Shown here piece after piece: positions 1 to 12,294 of a stretch of DNA of 64,000 nt. Within the stretch, counting starts at the first letter, position 1, and each line of letters opens with the position of its first letter. The position numbers and the translations under genes are program-made. The DNA comes from Heracleum sosnowskyi. Taxonomy: Eukaryota > Streptophyta > Magnoliopsida > Apiales > Apiaceae. The stretch covers positions 46,789,190-46,853,189 of the forward strand of contig CM061244.1 in assembly GCA_030848705.1 (NCBI GenBank), given 5' to 3'. The notes beneath the pieces were generated by a model. It saw only the letters and a program-made list of their open reading frames with translations, made no database searches and was not told the origin of the DNA.

Positions 1-1320
1 GCTTTGAAAATCCCGGACTTAGAGGACAGAGTGGCTATGATAGCCCTGCAACAAGGAACTACTGATGACCACTTCAAAAGGTCGTTAGCTAAACATCCAC
101 CCGAGAGCATGCCGAAGCTCCAAGATAGAGCTGGAAAGTATATCAAGGCTGAAGAAAGCATGAGAAAGTATGAACCCACTGCTAGCGGTAGTGGAAACTC
201 AAAGAAAAGAAAAGAAACTCAGGAGTACGACGTCAAGGAAAAGTTTCCCAGAACGTCAAAGGACTCTGATTCTCCACCCAAGATAAACAATTTTGGGCCA
301 AAGTTTACGGAGTATTCAAGATTGAACACTTCCAGGAGTCAAATTTTGATGGAGATAGCTAAGGAAGGAGATCTCAAATGGCCGAAGCCAATGAGGGCTG
401 ACATGTCCAAACAGAACCAAAATTAGTTCTGTCGGTTCCACAAAGAAGTCGGTCATGACACCGACGATTGTAGGCAATTGAAAGATGAGATCGAATTTCT
501 GATACGAAGAGGAAAACTCAGCAAATTCACCAAGGATGGAAATCAAGGGAGTCAAAGAGGAAACTATGAAAGGAAGGATTACGACAGAAGGGACAACGAC
601 CAAGATCGTAACCCTAAGCCCCGAGGGCCAGTGATCAACATGATATTCGGAGGGCCAACTGCTGCTGGGTCCTCCCGAAACTCAAGAAAATCTTATGCTC
701 GAGAGGTAATGACTGTGGTTGGAGAAGCACCAAAGCGTGCCAGAACAGAAGTGTCAATAGGTTTTGATGATTCAGACTTGGAAGGGGTGAAGTTCCCCCA
801 CGATGACCCTCTAGTCATCATACCTGTGATTGGCAATTTCAAAACAAAGAGAGTCCTAGTCGACAATGGAGCTTCAGTGGATATCTTGTTCCACGATGTT
901 TTTATCAAGATGGGTTACACTAATTCTCAGTTAACACCCTCAAATATGCCCATATACGGATTCAATGGGGTGGAATCAAAAGTGGAAGGCACTATCCAAC
1001 TCCCAATGACCATGGGGCAAGGGATGAATACGTCTACTCAAATGCTGAACTTCATAGTTATAAAGGCAACTTCAACCTACAATGCAATCCTGGGAAGGAC
1101 TGGTCTTCATGCGTTCAAGGCCGTTGCCTCATCTTATCATCTGAAAATCAAGTTCCCAACGAGGAATGGGATTGGTGAAGAACGAGGAGACCAAAAGATG
1201 GCTAGAAGTTGTTATGTAGCCGCGTTAAGGCCTGATGGAATCGGGGGCAAGTTCTCCCAATTGAAGACATGGATACTGACGACAATGAGGACCGAAGAGG
1301 GAAACCAGCTGAGGATTTAA
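1..1320 (+). pseudogene. gag: gag and protease of element D, broken
   Basis: One frame (phase of base 1) is open from the window edge and carries Gag followed by protease. The Gag part is hydrophilic. It has a C-X2-H-X4-H-X4-C zinc-binding pattern (CRFH...GH...DDC, bases 430-471), as in Tat-type Gags. An in-frame TAG at 424-426 lies two codons before this finger, so the knuckle can only be made by readthrough. The protease active site reads VDNGAS (DNG codons from 862), an accepted variant of D-T/S-G. The frame runs off at 1320 after a one-base gain in the G run near 1243; the true continuation is the frame that is open from 1269. No ATG can be assigned because the 5' end is absent. Confidence 0.85.
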
Positions 1321-1919
1321 TCCCAATTCCCTTAGTCCTTGGTGAACCGGAGAAGGTGACTTATGTCGGGGCACTACTACCTGAGCCATTGAAAAGCAAG
1401 CTCATATCTTTTCTTCAAGAGAACAATGACGTTTTTGCTTGGACAGCGGCTGACATGCCAGGGATTGATCCCCAATTGATAACTCACAAGTTGAATGTGG
1501 ATCCTGAAAGAAAGACGGTGAAACAAAAGAAGAGAAATTTTGCTCCAGAAAGGCAAGAGGCCATTAAACAAGAAGTTGAAAAACTTCTAGAGGCCGGATT
1601 CATTGAAGAAATACAATTCCCGGAATGGTTGGCTAACCCCGTAATGGTCAAAAAGGCCAATGGAAAATGGAGGATGTGTGTAGACTTCACTGACTTGAAT
1701 GATGCATGTCCTAAGGATTGTTTTCCCTTACCAAGGATTGATGCATTAATAGATGCTACAGCTGGACACGAGATGCTCAGCTTCATGGATGGCTTCAGTG
1801 GATACAACCAAATCAAAATGCACAAGGATGACATCTCCAAGGGGCAACCTACCAAAGGTTGGTGAACAAAATTTTTGGACACCTAATTGGAAAAACCATG
1901 GAGGTCTACGTAGATGACA
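1269..1919 (+). pseudogene. pol: pol of element D: RT fingers and palm, interrupted
   Basis: This frame carries the linker after protease and the N-terminal half of a Ty3/gypsy reverse transcriptase: PEWLANPVMVKK, WRMCVDFTDLN, CPKDCFPLPRID and the first catalytic Asp in SFMDGFSGYNQI. After KMHKDD the frame is lost. A different frame resumes with YQRLVNKIF and runs to YVDDM. In related elements about 25 residues lie between these two points, so I infer an internal deletion of roughly 75-80 bases near 1830-1850 with loss of phase. The end is set by the solo LTR, which splits the ATG codon after YVDD. The rest of pol continues at 5591. Confidence 0.85.
1915..1919. repeat. target-site duplication of the solo LTR, left copy
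   Basis: TGACA here and at 5586-5590 flank a block that starts TGTAAC and ends TCACA. Removing the block and one TGACA restores the RT reading frame through the YVDDM motif. Confidence 0.9.
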
Positions 1920-4900
1920 TGTAACAGCCCCAGACCCGGGGTCGGAGATCTGGTCGTTACGGTCCTTTTTCCATACATCATGCTTAACTTGAAACATAAA
2001 TAAATACATAACATGCTATGACCCCGCCATCCTAACTCACACACACACAAGTTATAGTCCCAGAGATGAACATGAAATAGGTATCGCTAACAGGATCCTC
2101 ATACAAACCATAAGTTATTACAAACCCAAATATAATTTACAGATTTAAGTTTGCCATTCTTAATTTATGTCATACATATACATTAGTGGTAACAAAAGTA
2201 CTAGTATATCATACTAGTGGTTTCTACCTCAGCTACAGCAGCTATGATCTCAGGGGATAGTCCTCGGGGTACTACGACTCTCTTGCGCCCGGTGTGCGCT
2301 GGTCTGGCCATCCTGCTTATCTGTTGTTGTGATAAACATAACATGCAAGGGTGAGCTACATGCCCACCAGAATAATAATAAACTGATAAACAATATATAA
2401 CCAGCTATATCCAAATATCTTTCTGTAAGTAAAAGTCTTAATCAAATATAATAATCTGAAAATAGGGCTACGTATTCTTGTACCAAACCTTTTTCATAAA
2501 TCCATAACTTGTAACATTCAGAAACTTACACATAACATATATATACTTACATAACTTTCTCGAACTTGAACAACTTTCTATCTCTGAAAACTGTCATGAA
2601 ACATGATCTTTCTTGATAACTTGCATAAAACATTTTCTTCCTTGGATGAACTGTCAATGGAGACGCTGAGCGCCAGGAATACCCCTACGATGATCAGTCG
2701 CAGAGCGTATCCCATCATGATCCTTGTTTTTCTACGTAGAGGGAAGGGTAGACAGTATCTGACTGACCTACTGCTCCCCGCCATCGGTTGTAGGGGAGAA
2801 AATAGCAGAACCTGTACTAAGTCTCAACCCTACGGTCGGGCAAACATGCACACAATCTAAGGAAATAGCAGACCCGTTCATAGTCCGTCGGTCTATTTGC
2901 CATTTCCTTAGGGGACCGGCGCTACTCAGTCCCTTATCCCCACAAGTTCGAATGAATCCATAACATTGAAACATAAGTTTCCTTTTCCTTTTTCACCGGT
3001 GTACAACTCCACAAAGTAGTCATACTTGGTTGGAAAGGAAAATTCGCCCATATTTCCCAAGCTGATGCTTGTTCATGGTCATAACTTATTCCACTGAGCT
3101 TACTCCTCGAGTGTTGAGGAAGTAATAAAAATCATTTTGATAATAATTTACCAAACTGGTAGATGGCTTTTAAAAGATTTCAGACCGGGTATGCCTTTTT
3201 AAATAAACATGAAAACTTGAGTAAGGTTCCATATATCTTTGAAGTTTGAGCGAACCTTTAAGCCTTTCTGAATATAGACTTAAAAGGAAAATAGATTTGG
3301 GAACCTTCTCTAACTATTATAAAAATATTTGAATAAAACGTTATTAATTATCTAGGGTTTACTGATACTTTTTCATGAAATATTTTCTTAAGCAACATAG
3401 CTTTAATCTTTATTTAAAACTATATTCAATAAAGAATATAATTATTCGAAATAATTTCCAAATATTTCCTTTAGAAAATATTGGATAAAAACGAAGACAA
3501 CATGGAAATATTATCCCAGATAATAACTGATACCATTCCCGGTCTGTGATATTCTATACAATATATAATATATTTCCCTCGCTGAGGAAATACATGACAT
3601 ATAAACTTGTAACATTCTGTAAACATAGCTTGAAAGTCCATCTTGTACGTACATCATATATATCATTTCGAAATCGTGAACATAACATATATCTTGAAAA
3701 CATAATCATAACATGTATCTTGAATGCATAATCTTAACATGTATCTTGAAATCATAATTTATCACAACAACAGCTTTTATAAAGGCATAGGTTTGAAAAC
3801 TTGCCTCGTCTGGGTGTCTGGTAAGGTGGCTCTGAAGTCCGATAACCTATCAATAATAAAATACTTCCATCAATAATTGGTACTTATAAACCAATAACTC
3901 AAATCATAACTTTAAACATCGCACTGATACAACCCTTTTTACTTTCTACTTAACGTCTCACCACTGAGCACTTGTTATAACCAAGGAACATTATTCGAAC
4001 TCTCGTGATCTATCTTGAAGTCATCCCTATTATACAATCCATTCCCTTATGTCTCATTTCAAAATTCTTAACACAATGCTCAATACGTTCTAAGGTTATA
4101 GTCAAGTACTTATCTTAAGGGGTTTCTCGCACTTGACCTCACTTCGAACATTTCTATAAAATTGAATAATTCTTCTTTTTACACAAGGTTTTCTCCCATA
4201 GCTTCCTTTTTGTCTCTACTATCTAATTATCCAAAGTATCTCCTGCCAAAATGAATTTAATAAAGCTCAATTGAAATTACGAACTTTTCTTCTCGTTTTC
4301 GAACCACTTTTACGAATTTAACCATAACTTCTAAACCGTAAATCAGATGATTACGATTTTCACGCCAAAACGATCCTTGTTCAAAAATCTACAAGTATGG
4401 TCCAGTTTCTTATCAATGCCCGAAGCTTAACCCAACTGTTATACACGGTTTTCTAAGGGTTTTAGAAATTCCGGCATTACGACGGCTATAAATCGAATAA
4501 TCCCAAAATTTAAAATCATCAAATCAACCCACCAATCATCCACACACCATAACCATCATTTATATCAAGGAACTAAGGCCAAGCAATGCCTTCACATCCT
4601 TATAATCCAATATACAATACAACAAAACCCAATCATACTTATAAACACTTAAACATGCATTATCAAGCTTAAAATCACTAAACACTTTCAAAGGTTCAAG
4701 AATTATACCTCCTCCAAGCTTGATTACCCTTAATACTCCTATGTAAGCTTCACTCCTTGCTTAATACAACCTCTAGAATCCAAGAATGCAATAAACACAA
4801 AGTTGAGTTACTATTCATCATCTTTTCAAAACAACAATTAACATAGCAAATCTTATCGAAATCCAACGAAACTTGAACCTTACCTCTTTCTAGACTATAG

Positions 4901-5585
4901 CTTCGATTTAAACCCTTCCTTGCAATTTATGATGGACAAGAGCTCAAATTCCTCTTCTTAAGATGAAAAAACCGAATGTATGCTTCCATGGAAGTAATAC
5001 TTCTCTTTTTGTTTTGATTTAATGATTAAATCATGTTTAATACTTGATATATATCCTACTTTTGCAAGCTTCATTCCCAGCCTTTGGATTAGTCTTTTGC
5101 TTTTGTGTTGGCTTGATCTTAACCCTCCATTTGTCATCCTCTTGTTAATCACCTCCACTAAGTCTAATTACACTTTGATCACCCCTTTTTAAGTTGACTT
5201 TCACTTTAACTACTCTTGTTCTCTTTCTTTCACCTACTAACTCCACCTTTATATTCCTTGCACTTTGGACATATATTTTTAATATTTCCTCGACCGTATC
5301 CTATCTTATTTACGGAGTTGTAGCATACATAACAGATATCGATTTGGATGACATAAAAATGCTTTACTCCCTTAGAGTAATATATTCCAAATTTCCATAT
5401 AGATTGTTCTTATTTAGATAATCAGTCAATCTCTTTTACTCACAAAATATTTGCGACTGAAATCCATATTCCTTTTTTATATACTTGGTTCTCAATTCTT
5501 TTATACTTCCAATTCATAATCATTATTCATAAACAAAACATATAATAACAAAGTTTCAATTATACCTGGATTCTGGGGTCTCACA
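1920..5585 (-). mobile_element. solo LTR (~3.67 kb), probably Tekay/Del-type gypsy
   Basis: The 3666-bp block has TG...CA ends, 5-bp target duplications and no recognisable retroelement protein. That fits a solo LTR left by LTR-LTR recombination. The ends are imperfect inverted repeats (TGTAACAGCCCCAGA and TGTGAGACCCCAGA). On the minus strand the ending CCCGGGTCTGGGGC..TGTTACA, and the large size, resemble chromovirus Tekay/Del LTRs, so I place the sense strand as minus. Family and strand are from memory of the family. The interior is AT-rich and its short ORFs look like chance. A non-autonomous internal-deletion element is less likely because I found no internal PBS, polypurine tract or repeated LTR. 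Confidence 0.75.
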
Positions 5586-5590
5586 TGACA
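5586..5590. repeat. target-site duplication of the solo LTR, right copy
   Basis: TGACA matches 1915-1919 exactly and directly follows the CA end of the inserted block. Confidence 0.9.
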
Positions 5591-8157
5591 TGTTAGTCAA
5601 GAGCCTCGATAAGGCCGATCACATTGAGCACCTCCGAGAGGCATTTGAAGTGCTAAGGCACCACAAGATGATGTTGAATCCAGCTAAGTGTGCCTTTGGT
5701 GTAGGCTCGGGAAAGTTTTTAGGCCTAATGGTTTCCAAGAGAGGAATCGAGGCCAATCCCGACAAAATCAAAGCAATTCTAGACATGGAACCACCAAAGA
5801 CTGTCAAGGATGTCCAAAAACTAACGGGAAGAGTGGCAGCATTGGGAAGATTCATCTCCAAGTTAGGAGAGAAGTGTTTACCCTTCTTTAAAGCACTTAA
5901 GAAAGTGAAAAACTTTGAATGGACAACTGAAATCCAAGAGGCCTTTGAGGCCCTGAAGAAATACATGGCTGAGGCACCACTGTTGGCAAAGCCCAAGCCA
6001 TGGGAAATTCTCTATTTGTACTTGGCGGTCTCTAGCACATCCCTTGGAGCTGTTTTGGTAAAAGAAGAATTGAAGGTTCAGAAACCCATCTACTATGTGA
6101 GTAAGATTCTATATGGGGCAGAAATAAACTACTCAACGATTGAGAAGTTTGCCTTAGCTTTGATAATGGCCTCAAGAAAGCTACGCCCGTACTTCCAGGC
6201 TCACAAGATAGAGGTCTTGACTGATCAACCTCTAAGAAACATCTTGCATAGCCCTCAAGTTAGTGGAAGGTTGATCAAATGGGCCATTGAATTGGGCGAA
6301 TTCGACATCAAGTATAAGCCTCGAACGGCCATAAAAGCTCAAGCACTTGCTGACTTCATGGTTGAATGTACCATTGACAACCAAGAAGTCGGAGGGCAGG
6401 AAGTAAGAGTGGAGGATGAGAAAGATCAAGAGATGGATTTCAAAGAATATTGGGTGCTCTATTTTGATGGAGCATCAAAAACAAAATCAAGTGGAGCCGG
6501 TTTAGTGCTACAAAGTCCTGATGGATTCCTCATAGAGTATGCACTAAAACTTGACTTTCCAACGACAAACAATGAGGCTGAGTATGAAGCTCTGATAGCT
6601 GGCTTAGGGCTGGCTGGAGCCTTGAGAGCTAAAACTCTGAAAGTATGTGGAGATTCGAGGCTAGTGGTTTCCCAAGTAAATGGGGAATTTGAGGCCAGAG
6701 ATGAAGTCATGGCCAAGTATTTGAAACTTGTCAAGGCCATCATGACTCAGTTTGATGAATGCTATGTAGATCACATTCCAAGGGAAGAAAACATGAAGGC
6801 TGATGCCTTGTCTAAATTTGCTTCTTCCGAAATTGAAAACTATGCAGGGAGTGTCTACTTCCAAGTCCTGAGGACCCCAAGCATCAACGGAAAGTTGGTA
6901 GCACCCATTGATGTTGGCAGTTGTTGGATGGATCCCATCAAATCTCATCTAGAAACTGGGTGGTTACCCAACGACACTTCAGAAGCACGAAAGCTATACG
7001 TCAGAGCACTAAGGTATACCCTGATTGAGGGAATCCTATACAAAAAGTCTTTCATCATTCCATATCTGAAATGTTTGAGATCACAAGAGGCGGAATTGGC
7101 CCTGAAGGAAGTGCATGAAGGAATTTGTGGGCAACACTTGGGGGGCAGAGCCCTTGCCCATAAGATCACTCGTCTAGGTTTCTACTAGCCAAGCATGCTA
7201 GCAGATGCTAAAAGCTACGTGAAGAAATGTGAAAGGTGCCAGAAGCATGCACCAGTGGTTAGGCAACCACCAGAGATGTTGACATCCATAAACTCACCAA
7301 TTCCATTTGCCATGTGGGGAATGGATATACTTGGACCTTTCCCAATGGCAAGTGCACAACGAAAGTTCTTGATAGTAGCAATCGACTACTTCACCAAGTG
7401 GATTGAGGCTAAGCCATTAGCCAAGATAACCACCAAGCAAGTGATGCATTTCTTCTGGGAAAATGTGATATGCAGATACGAGATTCCACGTATCTTGGTC
7501 ACAGACAATGGAACTCAGTTTAACAACGATGAGTTTAAGAAATATTGTGATGAGAACGATATCAAGTTGCGCTCCACTTCTGTCGCCCATCCTCAAGAAA
7601 ATGGGCAAGCTGAGGTTGCAAATCGAATTATCCTATATGGACTGAAGAAAAGAGTTGAACGCTCCAGAAACACTTGGGTGGACGAATTGCTCCCCATACT
7701 ATGGGCATATCGTACTACCTACAAAGTCACCACTGGAGCTACCCCCTTTCTGTTGGCATATGGGGCAGAGGCAGTGGTTCCAGTGGAGATTACTCACACG
7801 TCTCCAAGAATTGAGGCTTATGAGCCAGAAACAAATGAGGAAGGCTTGAGGCTGGCCTTAGATTTGATTGATGAAGTTAGAGATGAGGCAAATGCCAAGG
7901 TAGTTCAGCATCAGAAACGAGCTTCTTTCTATTACAACCTAAGGGTTAAAGAGAGATTCTTTCGACAATGAGATTTAGTCCTCCGAAAGATTGAGGCATC
8001 CGGAGTTGGACAAAAAGGCAAGTTGGCCCCAAATTGGGAAGGACCATATCGCGTCAAGAACGTATTTGGTCGAGGCTCGTACAAGCTAGAAACCCTCGAA
8101 GGGAATGAGGTGCAAAGGACTTGGCATGCCTCAAATTTGAAAGTCTATTATGTTTAA
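5591..8157 (+). pseudogene. pol: pol of element D: RT thumb, RNase H, aRNH, integrase
   Basis: This is the continuation of pol after the solo LTR. It starts with the post-YVDD part of RT and the connection and RNase H domain (YYVSKILYGAE, VLTDQPL). The second, archaeal-type RNase H follows, diagnostic of the Tat lineage (YFDGASK, NNEAEYEAL, GDSRLV, KADALSKFAS). Integrase has an HxnH then CERC zinc site, and the DDE residues lie in MDILGP, TDNGTQF and ENGQAE. The C-terminal part has a GPYRV patch. Two in-frame stops interrupt it: TAG at 7186-7188 where relatives have Trp, and TGA at 7969-7971 where relatives have Gly. The natural end is TAA at 8155-8157. Each stop is a single substitution. Confidence 0.88.
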
Positions 8158-9888
8158 AGTGTGTCCTGATTGGACTCACTACTAGGACAAATAGAAATAA
8201 GGTTCGATGAAATCATGAGCTTCCTAGAAAGCAAATGAAGGGTTGAAACCCCAGAAACCTAAGACATTCCGTCCAAACCCCATCATTTGATATGCTCAAT
8301 GAAAGGCTTGAAGCCAAAACAAGACGGTATAAGACATAAAAGGCTTATGCAAATGTCAAGTTAGCCTCGAATAAGGCAAAATCGTCGTAAATGTGTAGGT
8401 CGCTCCACACTTTACACCAAGACGATACTCGTGAAACACTAGTGTATATTAAAATCCCCAAAAAAGGGTAGTAAGTACCAGGTAAGGGATAAAAAGACCC
8501 CAAGTCTCGAAAAAGACCGGTATAACTTCTATGAAATCCTAGTGCATTATCATAGACGTTGGGAAGCGCGATCAGCCATTTTAAACCCAAGATCTTCAAA
8601 GAAAGCTCAGAATCTTCAAAGAATTCTTCAAAACTTCAAGTAAGAAACCCAGAAAATGATGAGATTCAACAGAAAATCTCGCCAGGAATCGCCTAGTGAA
8701 TGGAAACCCAACCGGTTAAGGAAGGGCAACCGTCTATAGCCAGTTAAGGCCCACAAATCCATTTATGGATTATAGAGATTAAAACCCAAATAATTTGGGT
8801 CTCAGGCAAATTCGAAGCCCAAACAATAAAGGCCCAATAAGGCCCAAGGCTGGAATAATTGAAGTCCAATTAAAAATTGGCCTAGTTAAGGCCCAAGAAA
8901 AGAATGAAATTTGAAATATAGCCAAGGCAAAATCAAAGATTTAAGGTCGAAAAGATATTAAATCGAAATCGTACGACCGAGGTCGAAAACATATGGGAAA
9001 ACGAGGTCGATTCCAACGACCTCGCTCCCAAATAAAGTCGAAAAATAATGAAATTGAGGTCGAAAAAACCTTAGAACGACATCGAAGGCTCGAAGTCGAA
9101 AATATACGAGGAATTGAGGTCGTTTCCATCGACTTCACACCAAAAATCCAGTCAAAGAATTGAAAATTCGAGGTCGAAAAGACCCTAGATCGACGTCGAT
9201 TGATTGAGATCGAAAATACACTATAAATCGAGCTCAAACCCCTCGACCTCACACCCAAGTGAGGTCGAAAACAGAAGGATTCAAGGTCGAAAGAATGAGG
9301 TCGAATATGACCTAGAAAACGAGGTCTAAGCGTTCGACCTCACGCCAAAATGAGGTCGAAAATGACCTAGAGATCGAGGTCGATATTGACCTAGAAATCA
9401 TGGTCGAAAAAGGCTGGAACGAGGTCGAATGACCCATGTCGAAAATGACCTGCAAAATGAGGTCGAAAGTATGAGGAATCGAGGTCGAATGACCCAGGTC
9501 AAAAATGACATGTAAATCGAGGTCGAAAGTCGAAAATGACTGGGAAGTCGAGGTCGAAACCATCGACCTGGGACCAATCAAGGTCGAAAAAAGGCTGGAT
9601 CGAGGTCGAAGGCTCGAGGTCGAAAAAGACTTAAAAATCGAGGTCGAAACCTTCGACCTCACTCCAGTCGAGGTCGAAATCCAGATCGAATTTCAGGTCG
9701 AAAATGACATGTTTCCTGGTCGAATTTGAGGTCGAAAATGACTTGTTTCCTGGTCAAAAAGGAGGTCGAAAATGACCTAATTTGAGGTCGAAAATGCCCT
9801 TAAAAATGGAAAATTTTGAGGAAAAACACGTTATAACTTCTACGAAAACCCCAAGGAGATTTTCCTAGAAGTTGGGGGGCAAATAATA
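8158..9888 (+). other. 3' untranslated spacer of element D with polypurine tract
   Basis: No protein can be supported between the pol stop and the LTR. A long, variable 3' spacer rich in tandem repeats is a known property of Tat-type elements. A purine-rich GTTGGGGGGCAAA at 9871-9883 lies just before the LTR and is the likely polypurine tract. A degraded sequence resembling the region upstream of that tract occurs near 8520-8570, perhaps an old internal duplication. ORFs on either strand here follow the repeat periodicity and are not believed. Confidence 0.7.
8943..9795. repeat. dense GAGGTCGAAAA motif array in the element D spacer
   Basis: About 25 copies of AGGTCGA lie on the plus strand within ~850 bp, by eye, mostly as GAGGTCGAAAATGACC-like units with irregular spacing. 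At least four copies of the reverse complement CGACCTC pair with them. The best pair is a near-perfect hairpin at 9640-9660 (9-bp arms GAGGTCGAA/TTCGACCTC, 3-base loop). Copies are degenerate and spacing varies, unlike a simple satellite. Confidence 0.85.
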
Positions 9889-10554
9889 TGGTCATAAAAG
9901 TAATTATAGAAATATAATTGTCAAGTCAATGGAAAGGCCGATATTTAAGGCCTGACACCCTAATTATTCATTAATTTCGTAATTAATGAATAGGGAAAAT
10001 ATACAGCTCATAAAAAGAGTCCAAAATATGGTAAATTCATCAAAGAAGGATCCGGAATCCCAATTAAAGGCAATTAATGAGTCATAGCCTTTATCAACAA
10101 GGAAACGAATTCTCCAGCAAGAAATACAATGTTTATCCAATATCAAAAAGGAGACTTATTCGCTAAGACTCCTAAACATACCATAAATACTAGGCTCTAG
10201 ACGCCTATATAAGGACCCTGATCCTACAATCAGAACTACGTTTTGGGCACAGCTCCATACGTCACAACGTCTGGAAGGCGCAACAAGCCATCAAGGCACC
10301 CCTAGAACTACGTTTTAGACTTCATCCTCGAATAAGGACATACAAGTCACTACGTCCTTGATGTGCCCCTGCCGCCATAGCCCCGTGGGCAACACCAAGA
10401 ACTACGTCTTTGGCTTGATTCTCAATAACGAATTGAGATACGTAGGCATCTTCTGAGGACCGATTTAGTCTCGAAACACAAGTGCAACCATAAAAGCTCG
10501 AAGCTCATTAAACCCTCGCATTAAATTCGTAAGCTCAGATTTTATTCCACAACA
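9889..10554 (+). repeat. 3' LTR of element D
   Basis: The segment starts TGGTCA just after the polypurine tract and ends CCACAACA, directly followed by satellite DNA. It contains a TATA box and repeated GAACTACG/TACGTAGGC phrases, which I know from Tat-type LTRs. The start is uncertain by about 5 bases because the tract-LTR junction reads CAAATAATATGG and no 5' LTR is in the window to compare. The bases after it (GTTAG) would be the right target duplication. Confidence 0.7.
10206..10213 (+). promoter_or_regulatory. TATA box in the element D LTR
   Basis: TATATAAG lies about 320 bases into the LTR, where the U3/R boundary of a Tat LTR is expected. In a 3' LTR it could drive transcription outward into the satellite array. 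Confidence 0.55.
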
Positions 10555-12262
10555 GTTAGTTAATTTGTTTAAGTGTTATAATTGAAGTAAATATTCATTT
10601 TTATCTGTTTATGTGCAAATTTAAACCTTTTTTCGTTATAAATGTAATGTTAAAAGTTTAATAGATGATATTAATTATCTAATCATTTAAGTATTTGTAG
10701 AAATATCATTATAAATTATTGTATCACACACATGTATATATTGACATATTCATTTTGAAATATTTTTAAGTAAATTTTTTAATACCAAATTTATCTAGGC
10801 CATTCACCATGCACTAAAATATCTGAAATGTCTCTTTCTTTTCACACAATTACATATTACTCCTTTCAGCATCAATTGATCAAAGTTGCACTCCAGTCCT
10901 CAGTTTCATTTAGCTAATTGAAAAACAAAAAATGTAAGAATTTTGATGTTTTGAATTTTATAGTAGTCGTGATTGAATATGGACGTTCATTAGTTTGGAA
11001 GAGATAGTTAATAAATTAAGAAGAAAGTGAGTTGATTTGCATCAGTTGCCTTAATTTTATATATTGTGTCTGTAATATACACGCTAGCAGCTATCTCTCA
11101 TTAATTCCATCAAATGCGTGACAGTCAGCCACTTGCACTGCTCAGAGTTTATGTTTTTTGGTTTTGGCATATATAAGGTGTAACGAAAACTAAAAGTCCG
11201 ACATGATCGATAATTTTTTAATATTTCGGGTTTAACGATACAGTTTAATATATATATATATATATATATACAAACACACACACACACATGTATGTATTGA
11301 CATATTAATTTTGAAATATTATAAATAAATTTTTGAATACCAAATTTATCTAGGTCATCCGTCATGCATTAAGATATTTGAAATGTCTCTTTCTTTTCAC
11401 ACAATAACATATTACTCCTTTCAGCATCAATTGATCAAAGTTGCACTCTGGTCATCAATTTCATTTAGCTAATTGAAAAATATGTTAATTTTAGTAACCA
11501 AAAGCACAAATATATTCTGAATTCGCAAATTTTATTCAATTTTATGAATGTTTTTAGTGTGATAAATGAGTTATTCAAATGTTGACAAAAATATGTGATG
11601 TCTTTAGTTAATTTGTTTAAGTGTTATAATTTAAGTAAATATTCGTTTTTATCTGTTTATGTGCAAATTTAAACCCCTTTTCGTTATAAACGTAATGTTA
11701 AAAGTTTAATAGACTATATTAATTATCTAATCATTTAAGTATTTGTAGAAATATCATTATAAATTATTGTATCACACACATGTATGTATTGAGATATTAA
11801 TTTTGAAATATTATTAAGTAAATTTTTGAATACCAAATTTATGTAGGCCATTCCGCCATGCACTAAGATATCTGAAATATCTCTTTCTATTCACAAAATA
11901 ACATATTACTCCTTTCAGCATCAATTGATCAAAGTTGCACTCCGGTTCTCAGTTTCATTTAGCTAATTGAAAAACAAAAAATGTAAGAATTTTGAAGTTT
12001 TGAATTTTGCAGTAATCGTGATTGAATATGGACGTTCATTAGTTTGGAAGAGAAAGTTAATAGATTAAGAAGAAAGTGAGTTGATTTGCATCAGTTTCCT
12101 TAATTTTATATGTTGTGTCTGTAATATACACGCTAGCAACTGTCTCTCATTAATTCCATCAAATGGGAGTGAGCCACCTACACTGTTCAGAGTATATGCT
12201 TTTTGGTTTTGGCATATATAAGGTGTAACGAAAACTTAAAGTCCGACATGATTATCTATATC

Positions 12263-12294
<32 letters not shown>

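Larger units (their letters stand above)
1..10554 (+). mobile_element. Ty3/gypsy element D, Tat-type, 3' part, degenerate
   Basis: The order gag, aspartic protease, RT, RNase H, a second RNase H (aRNH), integrase, long untranslated spacer, 3' LTR is that of the plant Tat lineage of Ty3/gypsy. The 5' LTR, PBS and start of gag lie outside the window. The coding region has an in-frame stop in gag (424), a homopolymer frameshift near 1243, a deletion in RT, a solo-LTR insertion at 1920-5585 and two stops in the integrase part, so it cannot be autonomous. The 3' LTR ends directly in satellite sequence, so the element probably inserted into the satellite array. Its target duplication cannot be checked because the 5' end is missing. 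Confidence 0.9.

Noticed and set aside
9312..9662. Ser/Arg-rich minus-strand ORFs at 8941-9662
   Set aside because: They are translations of the GAGGTCGAAA repeat and carry no independent signal.
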